NCBI GenBank assembly: GCA_003864495.1
Contig: ML133436.1
Coordinates: forward strand, 3,845,326 to 3,909,325
From: Nemopilema nomurai
Lineage: Eukaryota > Cnidaria > Scyphozoa > Rhizostomeae > Rhizostomatidae
Reading direction: 5' to 3'
Length of the DNA stretch: 64,000 nt
The notes below the pieces were generated by a model that did no database searches, had not been told where the DNA came from, and was given only the letters and a program-made list of their open reading frames with translations. Both the position numbers and the translations under genes were made by a program. Below, piece by piece: positions 25,465 through 36,984 of this stretch. Positions within the stretch are counted from its first letter, which is position 1. Every line of letters starts with the position of its first letter.

Positions 25465-25830
25465 CTCAAATGCTGCTGCATCTATCTAACTAAATTGATC
25501 AACCTCAGTTGTGATACCTGCACATTCTATTGATTTAGCAAAGCAGACAACTACGAACGGAAAGCTGACCAAAAGCTGACAAAATATATAGCATGTTGTG
25601 AATCGAAAAACAGTAGAGGTTTGCGAGAAGAGCACACGATTGGCTGTATAAGGACCAATCAGCGTCCACTTCACACCTTCTCCTAGTAGAGCCCTACAGA
25701 AGACGAACTCTTTTTGTCTACATAGAATGGGATTTGGCATGGAAATGTAGACAGATTCCAGAACACCTAGGTGAAAAGACGACACAGCTTGCCCAATAAT
25801 AAGAAAATTTTAAGTTAAGAAAAAGTTAAA
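25465..25830 (-). mobile_element. Penelope-like element, truncated 3' end with GIY-YIG tail
   Basis: On the minus strand, 25830 to about 25690 encodes the end of a Penelope endonuclease (FHLGVLESVYISMPNPILCR, then QKEFVF), followed by a non-coding tail. The same block with slight changes occurs at 41690-41960, 42195-42310, 40556-40650 and 63455-63610. Penelope elements pair a telomerase-like reverse transcriptase with a C-terminal GIY-YIG nuclease; only the very end survives here. Strong 5' truncation is common for these elements. Confidence 0.82.
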
Positions 25831-26460
25831 TGTATAAGAAAAGTTAGTACAGGTTTTGGCGCAATTTTGATTCTCTAAATGTTACCCTTTAATAGTAATA
25901 CAACGCAACAACTTCTGCGCTTACATCATCTGTTCATCCTGCGACACAGTTAGAAAGAGACCACCATGACTTTTGTAGCATTATGAACCCGTAACTCAGT
26001 GAAATATTACGCTGAAAATTTCGAAAATCTACAACATAAATCGTTTATTAACAATCAACTTCAATTCCGTTTGTTCATTACTAATACTTCTAAAATTATA
26101 GTCAAATAAGTTGATCAATTAAATTTGAGAAAAAAAAAGCTGACTTTTTAGGGGCCTACTTTCAAGGGACGGAACGTTTTAGTTTTCCTGCAATCTTAAA
26201 ATCGGTTTTACTGGCGTTTGGTCTATTGGTCTATTCCAATCAGCCATCACCCACCTGAAGTTGCATTTCGATTACTTGTTTCCTATAATAGATATCATGA
26301 AAAATACAACTTCATGTTGAAGCAGATGAGTATCATCTTAGCTATGAGTATCAAAAAACGGAAGCCATGACAGCATTCAGCGCTAAAGACAAAATAAGCA
26401 CTTCTACGACATGAGATAACCGCGTTCAAGGGGATAAGATAAATGAACGCGCGGCAGTCA

Positions 26461-29400
26461 TTAGGCACGGTCCGGTTCGATGTCGTGAAACCGGACGCGA
26501 ATCGGTCTGTCTGGGATGTTTACTCCTCGAAAATAGTTATCCACGACATGCCCGGGTGGCAGGTCTAATACGTACCTACTCAGTATCTGGACTAGCAGTA
26601 TTTGAAGCTCCAGTTCGGCCAAGCGACGGCCCAGACACATGCGCACTCCGTGTCCGAATGGAAGCGACGCGAAGGCGTCGGCCTTTGAGTTCGACGTGGT
26701 CCGCAGCCATCTCTCGGGCTCGAATTCGGTGGCGTTGGTGAAAATCTCTTCGCTGCGGCCCATTGCATGATTCATAAACATAAGCCCTTGCTTTGCGGGT
26801 ATGTGGTAACCAGATAAGACGACGTCTTTTTCAAGAATCCTGCCGGTGATAATAAGGACGGGATAGAGTCGAAGCGTTTCTTTAATTGCTGCCTTTACCA
26901 AGAAAAGCTGCTGCAGTGATTCCGCGCTAGGCTCTTCTCCGCGCGGTAGAACAGTTCTGATCTCCTCCCTGATACGAGATTGCACATCCGGGTTTTTCGC
27001 CAGCAGGTACAACATCCATTGCATTGTGTTGGAAGTGGTGTCTACGCCCGCAAACAAAGTATCCACTATGCTAGACCCGACCTCTTTCTCGCTGACCTTG
27101 CCTGATGCCAACAAAAAGGGAATAAGCTCCTTGGAAGGATCGATGGACTCACCCATCTCTGCTCGCTTGGCAATGTCCGCCAGTTTGTCTGCGATAAGCT
27201 CCTCTGAGAATTGATACAACAACATAAAGTTGCTGTCAAAGCTTTTGTACGCTTTTGTCTCGTAATACTTATAAGCACCTGGAGGTAGAAAAGAAGTAGG
27301 CAGGAATGAATCAAGAAAATGACCAATTGCTTTGATGAAATTTAGTGCCTTCTCGGGGGGGTCATTCCCCAAACTATGAAAGCGACGATCAAATAGGAAG
27401 TCCGCCACGGTTTCAAACGACCATTTGAAAAGCTCCATATCAATTTGGTCAACTTCAAGTGTTTTGCTGTCCCTCGCCCTGGAAAGGCACTCCACCATCT
27501 CTAAAGCGATGCAGTTTATTCTCGGTATGTACTGATTGATCTGCAAAGGGCGTAGCATCTTTTGAGACAGCAAAAGCTTGTGCTTTCGCCATTTCTGGCC
27601 ATTGAGGAAGAAAACACCAGGCTCTTTTGACCTTCTCTTGTAAAAAACATCCATAATAGGGACTGAAAACCGTTCAGGGTACTTTGAATCAGCTCTCAGG
27701 ACAGTGGCGACATCCTGTGGATCAAAAATCCAGACATCGTCTCCCTTACCGGACGCCCTTCTTGCGATCGGACCCACGTCTCTAGAAGAAAAAATTTGCT
27801 CATCAGTCCGATTTTCTTTTTACAACCTCCTTCGTAAATAATTAACCGTTAAGAAACTGACATTGTTGATATTTTCTGCTTTTGAAAAAGGGCTTCTATT
27901 GATAGCAGCAAAGATATCATTACTACTATCACGACCTCGCCTACTTTGAGGTTTTGCTAAGTCTATTATGTAAAAATGCGAGTGAAAATTAGTTTGTGGG
28001 TAAGATGAGGGAAGGGAGGCACGGAATTGAAAACTCATAACTTAAAACTTAAGGTGAAGAGAAGATAGAGAAGGAGAAGAAGAAGAAGAAGAGGAGGAGA
28101 AGAAGATGAAGAAAAGGCAGAAGAAGAAAAGAAGAAAAAGAAGAGAAGAAGGAGAAGAAGAAGAAGGAGAAGAAGAAGAGGAAGATAAGAAGAGGAAGTG
28201 AAGAAGAAGAAGAAGAAGAAGAAGAAGAAAAAGAAGAGGAGAAGAAGCAGAAGGGAAGCAAAGTAGGATATACTCGAAAAGGCTACCGTGATAGTCGCAA
28301 ACATTATTATTCGAGAAAGAAGGAATAGAAAAACTGAAAATAGATTAATCTTGCAAAAAACCAAATTAAAGCGCAAATTTCAAAGGTATAGTGTGGATTC
28401 AAGGAAGATTGTGGCACAAGAAACGCCTATTTTATCTTAAGAACGATGTCAGAGAAGGGTATAGAAGTGAAGAAGGTTATCCATGTTTGCTTCCTAGTTT
28501 ATGCTAAGGCTTTTGACACAGTTAAACATGCAGAAATAGAGTAAATGCTTGAAGAAAACTAACTAGTTGGTAAAGACTTTAGGATCAAAAGAAACTTGAA
28601 CTGGAATCAATGTGCAGCAATACGAGTAGGAAATGATGATTTTTCTCACCAGATTTGTTTAACATATATGGTTAACAGATTCGGCGTCAAAAAGAAGGCC
28701 ATTAGGGAATAGTTATTAGTGAAAGTAAAATTAATAACCTACGAAATACAAATGGCACCGTATTGATAGCCGGAACTGAAAAAGATCTCCAGAAGATGGT
28801 AAACAAAGCAGAACTAGAAGGCTAAAAAAAAGTATGATTCAATCACTCATTACTATAGGGAAAGCAGTCCCAACCTGTAACTCTGGATCGGAGAAAATGA
28901 AATAAAGCAGATGCCCCTCTTAAAGTGCCTAGGGAGCCTAACAGCTTCGGACGAAATATGTGGAAAGGCTAACCAGAAAAAAATCGCGCTGGAAAAGAGC
29001 ATTTTTTTGGGACCTGAAGAATGTTTGGTATGACCTCAATATGTTTATGGCAGCAAAGTTGCGAGTGCTAGACTAGAATGTATTTTCAATGTCTGTTTTA
29101 ACTTATTGGAGTGAAACCTGGGCAGTGACCAAGGTGCTAGAAGTGAAAAAATGCAGTAGAAATGTGGTTTCCAGAAGATGCTGCGTATGCCCTGGCTGGG
29201 TCATACAAGTATTGAAGCGGTTTTACAGAAGACAGAATTTTGAAGACAGGCAGTACTCCTCGGGCTGATAAGGGAAGTCATTGAGCTTCCTAGTTCATAG
29301 TTTAAGAAAAAAGGGCTACAAAATGTGATCTCTTAGAGGGAAGATCGAGGGAGGGCGAGACAAAGGATGGCAAGGTGCCACTTGCATGGGCAGTCTAGCA

Positions 29401-32400
29401 AATCATGTTAGCATACTCGCAGCATCTATCCTCGTATCAACAGCACATGATAGACCCGTACTGGCATCATCTGGTCGCCAACGTCACGTGATACGGCACC
29501 AAAAGAAGAACAAGCCACCCCTCATCAGGGGCGAATCCAGCGTTTGAGTTTGGGGAGGGTCGTTAAAGAAAAAAAAGGGAGGCAGAGAAAATATTTGTAG
29601 ACGCCCTTCAAAAACTTAAAGAACGTTGTTAACGTCTTTTTCTACCAAAAAACTTCATAAAAAGCTTAACTTTCTTAACTTTCTTTCATAAAAAGCTTAA
29701 CTGGAATATTAGGGAAATTCATTACTGTGACAAAAATCCAAACGAAATAACAAAATAATCATAATGACAGGATGTCACAATGCAAGTGACAACGGTACCA
29801 TTTGTTGGTAGTCAGCAAACAATTATGAGTGTAAGATTGTTCTTAAATTATTTCTTGCCAAACATAAGGTGTAAATTCGCCTTAAGATCAATGAAAAATG
29901 TTAAATCTCTTTTGATATGTTGCTTCATCATCAATTCCAACAAGAACAAACAGAACAACAAGTTTAATGTGAAAATGCAAGACCTTATGATACGAATATG
30001 GTGCTAATACAAGGGCATTATTTCGATCCCGTAACCATTATTTTGCACTGGAAAAAACATAGATTTAAGAAAAATTTTAGTCTTGTTGAAGGTTGAGCCT
30101 GGCAACATTCTCAAATTTTTATTCTGTTTTAGCAGTTTTGAACCTGAATGTAAATTTGTCTAGGTCGACAGTCGATAATAACATATTTTGCCACATACAT
30201 AACTTATATAGATAGAAATATTCCAATTCTTTATCATTCTTGCGAAGTTTTTAAGGTTTTCCAGATTCAAGGTTTTCAAGATTCAAAAGCTGCATGCAAA
30301 CTAATCCAGATTTGTGTTCAAAGGCATCTAATACTGTTTGATCCAAAATCGTCTGATTTGGTCAATGATGAATCACATCTTTTGACTTCCCTTCAAATAG
30401 ACTTGCAAAAGTGTACTGACATTATTTTGCTTTCCCTGGAATGATGTTTGGCACCAAAAAGCTGCAAGGGGGATGGTGTGGGTTTTGTCTGAAGTCTTCC
30501 AAATGGAATCAAAATCAAATGGGCAAGGGCGCAAATTGTCAAAAAATTTGTCCGGTTTAGAGGTTTTCTAAAAAAATAATGCAATTTCACTGCTAGTTTT
30601 TCACTTTTTGAAGCAATTTGAAAAGCGAAAATAAAAATAAATTTTTTAAACAATTGAAGGAAGAAATCTAAATTTTTTTTATCGTTTTGTTTATTTTAGT
30701 CTGCTTTGAGCAACATTGCATTTAAGATAAACTTTTGTGTGCAAAAAGTTAGGCTCTCATAAAAAAATAACGGTCCTTTGAAAGTTCAGCCCCCTTAAAG
30801 TGAAATGGATTGACGTCCCCTGCAAGAGGGGCTCCGGCCCCAAGTCCCACGTATTCCGCGCTAATGGTTTGAACGCTTGCATTTAGCTTCTCGTTTCAAG
30901 AGCAAAATCCCCAATAAAGGTTTTAGGTAAATTTTAAAGGTAAAATTGTCTGGGCAAAAATGAGACACGCTGATTGTCTGACGAAATATATGATTTTCAG
31001 GCTGAACATAGCTAGAAGATTTGTTCTGATTTGCTTCTTTTTCAAATTCTTTATAGAATAGATTAGACATCAGGTGAGATCTCTGATTTCCGCAAAATCA
31101 TTCAATCAAAGCTGGCATGTGTTTGTAGTGTCATCTAGCATGAAATGTTATATGCGGGAGAAATTGCCTTGTTAGTTTGATATGCAAGTTGAAGTATTTA
31201 TTCAAATTCTTTCGATGTGAAAAATCATAACCCGATGGCATATAAAAATATAAACATAGGTATCCTGTCGCTGTGTACGAAGAATAGGTATCCGTTACTC
31301 TGTTGATGCTTTATCGGCAGTTTCATAGCACCCGCTACGCCCATTGAACACAGGGCGTTCCAAGTGCTGTTCTACGCATACGCATTATCGGTAGAAGCTG
31401 TTCTAGTTAACGTTTCTAGAAGCTTTTCCCCGTGAGTAGAATCACAAATTTCCAGTCAAACACGATTTCCCTAATAGATTCCACACTACAATACCACTTG
31501 TGTTTCGCCAATCAAAGCTTTTATTGCCACAATATCCGCATCTTCTTTTACAAAGGATTGATTGTTTTTGCGAAAAGCCGTGCCATCTTCCCTTCTGGCA
31601 ATGAAACAGTACATTTTTGCATCGTTGACTTCGTAATGACGTTGAGTCAACACCATTTCGTGGCCAGAAGCAATAGAAATCGGTACCGTAATTACAGGAA
31701 AATGAGCATGCCTTGCGTTCTCCTCGACCCACTACATAGTGTACTCAATTCTTCGTACACAAAAATACGACATGTCACTTGACTGCCTATTGTCCTCCAA
31801 ACAATTGTTCTTCCCATCCGCTAATTTGCCCAGATGGTCACGGCATAGAAAGAAATGAACTGGTCTCGGTATGCTGACATAGCTAATGCACTCTCGTTTA
31901 CACTCTGGAACGATCTTCGTTTTATCGAGTAAACCATGGCTGCGGTCATATTTTTACATTGGTCACTGGATGTGAAAGATTTTCAAAACAACGGGAAATT
32001 GCTTGAATGCACAAAGGGAGTCAAACTCGAAATTGCTCCGCGTGTACAAACCCCCGTTCACACTTTTGACGCGCAAAACATCAGTTGGTTGTAACAACAC
32101 CAACAGCATTAGACTTGAGGCCCTTTCCCTCCCAAAAGTTAATTTTGCTTGATTAACCAAAATATTTTTCGAATGATATGCCGATTTTGAGCTTGAGCCG
32201 CTCAATAGCTTGTTCTTAAAGTGTTCTTAGGGTGTTCTTGGTGTGTTCAGCCTGTTCTTGGAGTGTTCAGTCTTTAGAATCAACAATTACAGTAAGAATC
32301 CATAAAATGGACACCACTTTATAAGAAACTTAGGCAGATATTTTTGAGAAATTGACAAGTGGCAGATACATTTGGCAAACTTCCATTTTTGACCATCTTT

Positions 32401-34341
32401 ATTATGTGCTGCAGTGCATTTACAGTATACTCAGTTTCACTCCTGTTTTTAAAAATGAAAGTCAGCCTGAAATCATTAAAGGTTTCTTGACCATATTAAA
32501 AGACACCTTTCAGCCTTTTTCATGGATAAATGCACTTTTAATAGGACAAAAGAGGCTGTTTTGAGGAAACTGGTTTCTATTTTGCGAGTTCCACAGTATA
32601 GGATGATGTCTTTTAGTCCTGCAATTAACATGTGAAACAAGAAATAGAAAATAGAAACTGATTGTCAATTCAGCATAAGATTACAAGAAATATTGCAAAA
32701 ATAAAATGTTTTTCTGGTGAACACCAGAATGAGAATTATCATCTTCTCATTTATGTGAAAGGTGGTTTGCAGGTTTGCCTTGCCATAGGTCACTAGCCAT
32801 AGGTCACTAGCTCTTCAGGCATTTTGTCGTTTGAATGATTGTGTAGTTACATTTTATAACACAAGCATAAAACTTGATATAAGTACACAATTTGATGTGC
32901 TGATTGCAGATACTACTCCAAAAATGCTCCCATAGGCTATTTTTAAACTAGTTACAAGTACCCAATCCTTTTTTATGTTCATCCTCCATAAGTCACATAA
33001 GTCACAAAAGATCCTCCATAAGTCACAAAAGATGTAAGTCATAAACACAAAATTTAGTTAACTGAAATGATTTGCCATTTAGATTGAAATGAGATACAAA
33101 CTCCACTTCCAAAATGCGCCAAAGCTATTTTAGACTGGGGTACCTGAAGCCAGTCCCTTTTTGGCCTTATTCTGTATACTCTAAACCATACATGTTATAA
33201 GCCTGACATTTCAATCGCTGGCATCATTTTGTAGACTTACAAAATGATTCCTTCAAACATAGAAACATAAGAAATAAACTACTTCATTAACTTTGGTATA
33301 TCTCCAGAAATCAAGAAAACGAAATAGACCTCAGATTATTTCAAAGTTATGTTGCTATTGAATATAACAAGGTGAATGCTTTGCTACAGAAAAAATGCAT
33401 CCAGAAACAAATCAAGCTTCTGTGAACTATCTACATCCTCAAAAGCCTAGTTATTTACTTGCACTTCAAAGATCCTAAGACACTCTTAGTTTAGACATTT
33501 ATAATTTAATGGCTTTACTTGACCCTTCAATAGCTATTGGTGGTACCCTACTTACAGACTGAGCAGAAATAAAGAGCAGAAATGATGTGTCACAATTTGA
33601 GGGATACATTTTTCATGATAGATACCATAGTTTTAATTGCAGAAACTGAATATCTGTAGAAACAGCTTTCAAATGCCACCAATTTCATGCAGATACCTGC
33701 CTAGGTACAACCAAAGTTAGCAGCTTGAGTGAGTCCTGGGGTGGCCACTTAGCAATTGAACCTTGATTATATGTAGTTAGTGGACAATTTGAGTTGTGAG
33801 AAAGATTTTTTTCTTTTGCTGTTAGAGCCTGAAGGTGATGAAAATGAGGTCCATAACTGCAATTTTTGGTCCCAAAAAATCGTGTACCTAGGGAGAGGAT
33901 TTGCGCATGCGCAATTCACGATCCTTCACTTAGTTGGTGCGTCACGGGAATTTCGGGACTCGCGCCTCCTAAACCTCATACGTTTCCATTTCGACCTTCC
34001 GTTAGAAGTTGTATCGAGTTTATAGTTGTATCAAATAGGAGAGATAAATGAAAATAAATTATCCACCTCGAAGCTTCTTCAGTGAACTTGAATAGCGACT
34101 TGTGTAAACCGCCTCTGGTGAAGATAAGCTGCAAAACATTTGAGATCCAGTTCCTACTGCCGGCGTAAGGTAGACTTGAGAAAGGTTTCGCATCTGGCAT
34201 TTGTGAAACTTCATTGGATTCGTCGGCCTTACCCGAAGCGGCTCTGCATGTTGTGCCATGGAGACATTTTCTCAAATTGGTACCAAAGCTCTTTGAAGGA
34301 AAGGGACACCAAAACCTTCCCACCCTCTTGCTGTTAATCAT
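26461..34341 (-). CDS. mitochondrial-type cytochrome P450, two exons with a 6.3-kb intron
   Basis: Heme-thiolate monooxygenase of about 531 residues. Exon 1 is 34341-34067; exon 2 is 27781-26461; the join is phase 2 (AG|A) between a GTGGAT donor and a TTCTTCTAG acceptor. Exon 1 starts at ATG with a basic, serine-rich leader poor in acidic residues, consistent with mitochondrial import, followed by KPFSSLPYAGS and LHKSLFKF, the usual start of the P450 fold. Exon 2 has the I-helix AGVDTT, the K-helix KETLR, PERW and the heme loop FGHGVRMCLGRRLAE with C474. The RMCLGRRLAE form (two arginines after the glycine) is characteristic of the mitochondrial P450 clan, which receives electrons from adrenodoxin. 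Substrate unknown. The frame is intact. The intron holds the (GAA)n tract, the dead reverse transcriptase and other repeats. The exon 1 assignment rests on frame and fold resemblance rather than on transcripts. Confidence 0.88.
28066..28260 (+). repeat. (GAA)n purine microsatellite
   Basis: Nearly 200 bp of GAA/GGA/AAG triplets with small interruptions, almost purely purine on the plus strand, within the P450 intron. Long leucine-, serine- or phenylalanine-rich frames on the opposite strand are by-products of the triplet repeat. Confidence 0.97.
28405..29400 (+). pseudogene. non-LTR retrotransposon reverse transcriptase, decayed
   Basis: Fragments across several frames follow the order of a non-LTR reverse transcriptase: GTRNAYFILRTMSEKGIEV near the start, then VYAKAFDTVKHAEI, WNQCAAIRVGND, GTVLIAGTEKDLQKMVNKAE, FLGSLTASDEICGKA, and a C-terminal stretch with LRMPWLGHTS and a GRDKGWQ-like segment. 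The catalytic YADD position reads NTNG and there are many stops and shifts, so it cannot work. The clade (RTE- or jockey-like) cannot be settled by eye. Lies in the P450 intron in the opposite orientation to the gene. Confidence 0.85.
29526..30822 (+). mobile_element. possible hAT-like non-autonomous element
   Basis: The left end reads CAGGGGCGAATCCAGCG, a common hAT-type terminus, followed by a G-rich block. Near 30805-30822 the plus strand ends ATTGACGTCCCCTG, whose complement CAGGGGACGTCAATCCA partly matches the left end. The 8-bp flanks do not match, so the right boundary is uncertain. The interior is AT-rich and non-coding. Confidence 0.35.
31271..31768. repeat. inverted-repeat-bounded segment of about 0.5 kb
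   Basis: TGTGTACGAAGAAT near 31272 recurs as its complement near 31750, enclosing a segment richer in G and C than the surrounding intron. Open frames run on both strands (31432-31782 plus, 31732-31442 minus) but neither resembles a known family. It could be a short foldback or inverted-repeat element; no target duplication was recognised. Confidence 0.35.
31800..34060. other. remainder of the P450 intron, short local repeats only
   Basis: AT-rich intron DNA. Local short direct repeats are present: GTGTTCTTGG/GTGTTCAG words at 32220-32275, CATAGGTCACTAGC twice near 32780-32812, and CATAAGTCACA words at 32985-33045. No gene or element family was identified. Confidence 0.5.
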
Positions 34342-35256
34342 GGCTCACAAGCCGATTCCTTCTGAGTACGCTTGCCTTTGTCACTTATATTTGACTCTCT
34401 TTACGCCGATACTTCTCAAAGCCTTTGTCAAGGGCAGTGAAAAGCATCGGGGGATTACACAAACGAAGATTACGTAACAGCTTTTCTAGTCAAATAAATT
34501 CAACTCGAGAAAATAAAACATTGTGCATTATGGCATAATCATCGTTTATATTTGAGCTTCGTTGCTGTTGTGAAATGCTGTCGACAACATTTTCCCCAAA
34601 AGTGACGAGGAGGCAATCAGCACAGTAGGCAACCGGATTGTTCCATGAATTCGTTTTCAAAATTCTTCGTTCTCGAATCGCTTCGTTTTCGGTGTTTCTG
34701 AGGGTATTCCCATTACAACATTATAATGATACTTTAATGCATGTTGATGGGAACGCAAGGCCCAAAAAGGAGACATTTCGCTCTGTTTTCATGTAATGGA
34801 AATAAAGCCAGACAAAGGAGTACACCGCATACCATATATCGTCGAGAAATTGATGATGTCTTCCCCCTCTGCTGTGTTAACTGTTTTGATTGTCAAGCAT
34901 TGTCAAGCATTGTCAAGCAATTTACACAATCGCTGGGGATTCCACTTTTCTATGCCAGAGACGACGGCGACCTTTTCAAGCAGCACGCAAGCACTTTTTG
35001 TCATCAACCCAGGCCAAGGCCGGATGCAGCATTATTCTCCGATTCGGGTTGGCGTTATTGATTTTGTATCTTGGAATCCACAGCTCTTTCTCAAAAATTA
35101 ACATCAGTCTAGAGATCTTTAAGTTTAACTTAGTTTATACTACACTTCATGTTGTTTGGACGAGAGTCATTTTGTTTTAAATTTTTAGATATTTCATGCG
35201 ATTTGACCGCAATTTGCAGCTGCAGCAGCAATCTGCACCAGCTAATTCCATTGGAG
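34342..35256. other. region upstream of the P450, no gene assigned
   Basis: Contains the presumed P450 promoter side. TGTCAAGCAT occurs about three times in tandem near 34890-34920. Three overlapping plus-strand frames (34741-35180) run through it but none has recognisable family features, and the overlap of three frames suggests chance openness. Confidence 0.35.
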
Positions 35257-35530
35257 CATAGGCGCCGACTACGTGGGGGCTTGGGGGCTCGAGCCCCCCC
35301 CCCCCCTGGGAATTTCGTTTGAAATGAATCAAAGAATTGAACTGATGATATTGAAGACCATGATGTTATATCTGCTTTATTAAAATGTTTTGTTTTGTTA
35401 TTATACATACTACATATGTTGTATTACGTTATTAAAGCGACAGGTAATTTCTCTACCTTTTAACTTTTTTTATTTTTTTCAAATTTAAATTTTGAGCCCC
35501 CCCTGGGAAAAATAAAAGTCGGCGCCTATA
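35257..35530 (+). mobile_element. 274-bp non-autonomous hAT-like element with perfect 8-bp target duplication
   Basis: Ends CATAGGCGCCGAC and GTCGGCGCCTATA are inverted repeats agreeing at 12 of 13 positions. The octamer CATTGGAG flanks both sides exactly (35249-35256 and 35531-35538). Inside, each end carries a GAGCCCCCC block followed by TGGGAA, making a longer subterminal similarity, and the middle is AT-rich and non-coding. An 8-bp duplication with short inverted repeats is the hAT pattern. The perfect duplication suggests a fairly recent insertion. Confidence 0.88.
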
Positions 35531-35539
35531 CATTGGAGT

Positions 35540-36654
35540 GTTAAAAAAAGCTATATTTCTAGAATGGGTTAATTCGCAGCCTGACGGTCCAAACATTCAG
35601 AAATTTTCGGTACAGACTAATTCCATTTCTATGATCCATTTTTGCCATATATGAAGGTAAAAAATTGCTCAAATCCTAGAATTAGAAAGGGATGACTTCC
35701 ATGAAATTTGTGCAAGTGATGGCCCTGGTAGGAGTGCAGAGGGTCCAGAGGGCAAGCCCCGGAAGCTCTTGCGATCTTAAGTTTATTTTATAAAGCCAAC
35801 TGCCATGGGTGCATGAGGGTGGTGGGTTGATCTTCATTAGTGTGATTCCTTTTGGGTCTTACTGATTGAGATGAAGATGTTAGACATTTCTGAGGCCGTA
35901 AAATGGCTTAAAAACATTAGACATTAGAGACATTAAATTTGTCTCAAAGACAGTCTTTCAGCATGAGAATCACACAAGGAATACTAGCCTCTGAACATTC
36001 AGAGCATCAGCACTTCATTTTAGGTTTAAAACGAATTAACACCATGAAAACACTCCAACCGGGCACATGGCTTTGATAGCTCTATAATTAGTCCCCTCTG
36101 TTGCCTGGTTTCATTATTGTTTTATTGTAATTAAGGATTTAATATTTACATTTTGAACAACTAACTAAAATGACGTATCGTGTAATCAATTAATTCGTTA
36201 GAAAAGATCAGCATTTTGACGTGCTCTTGCTCGGTCCACTGATAGACCTTCCCTTCGTGCATATTACCAGAAATGACATATTTCGAATCCTGAAGCCATG
36301 CAAAATATCAATAAAAAGTCCTTTGTTGGAACAAAACACTTACAAATCCTCAAAACATGATTTTCCTCGAACAGTTTAGAGCTTAAACAGAAGGCGAAGG
36401 GACCAAGTAAACCAGATAGGCACTTTCAATGTTTGGCCTGGAGTTTTTGACGTCAGAGCGAGGTTCTGAGAACTGCTTGCTGCGCCAAAAATAGGGGGCG
36501 GGAACATTGCGGTGACATTGCCATCCTCAAAGCTAATAGACTCGTGAAAATGGATTCAAGAGTAGTGACTCTCAAAAAATAATTTCAAAATATGTTCAGA
36601 TAGAGTTTTCTGATCAGATTTACATTTGAAAAATAGGTAAACCCTAATTATTTT
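35540..36654. other. non-coding DNA left of the Harbinger island
   Basis: No gene, tandem repeat or element ends recognised. Open frames are short. Confidence 0.4.
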
Positions 36655-36750
36655 TATGATTAACCTTATTTTGTACTACTAACGTATTTATCCGAATGGC
36701 TTTTTCGAAGCTTTTTAATATATCTTGATAAGGCGGCAGTTGAGATAATA
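36655..36750 (+). repeat. partial copy of the 173-bp tandem repeat (left of Harbinger)
   Basis: From TGATTAACCTTATT to GTTGAGATAATA this block matches the 173-bp unit at 39518-39937 with a few changes. It is cut exactly where the Harbinger element begins, and the next unit resumes exactly where it ends, so one array was split by the insertion. Confidence 0.92.
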
Positions 36751-36984
36751 GGCACTTTAAGCATGACAACGCTAACCTTAACCTTAACCTTGAGATCATG
36801 AGATCACAATACGCCCACGCGTCTCAGTCGTATGACCAGGCATGTGAGCACAATATCAGCATGGGGCAATGACGTGGTAGACGACGGGGAACAAAAAGGC
36901 TAGGAATCTGTGCTGAATTGAGTAATCGTTTGTCTTGGGCTTTCAAGGAAATTATCACTTTATTTAAATCACTCGTTATTTAAA

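Noticed and set aside
28035..28376. Long Leu/Ser/Phe-rich open frames on the minus strand
   Set aside because: They are translations of the (GAA)n purine tract and have no family features or start context.
34741..35180. Three overlapping plus-strand frames upstream of the P450
   Set aside because: All three are open through the same stretch, none has recognisable motifs, and they contain a local 10-bp repeat; chance openness is the simpler reading.
36771..36795. CCTTAACCTTAACCTTGAG, telomere-like
   Set aside because: Only two to three units, the wrong hexamer for the usual animal telomere (CCCTAA), and it lies inside the Harbinger element next to the inverted repeat.
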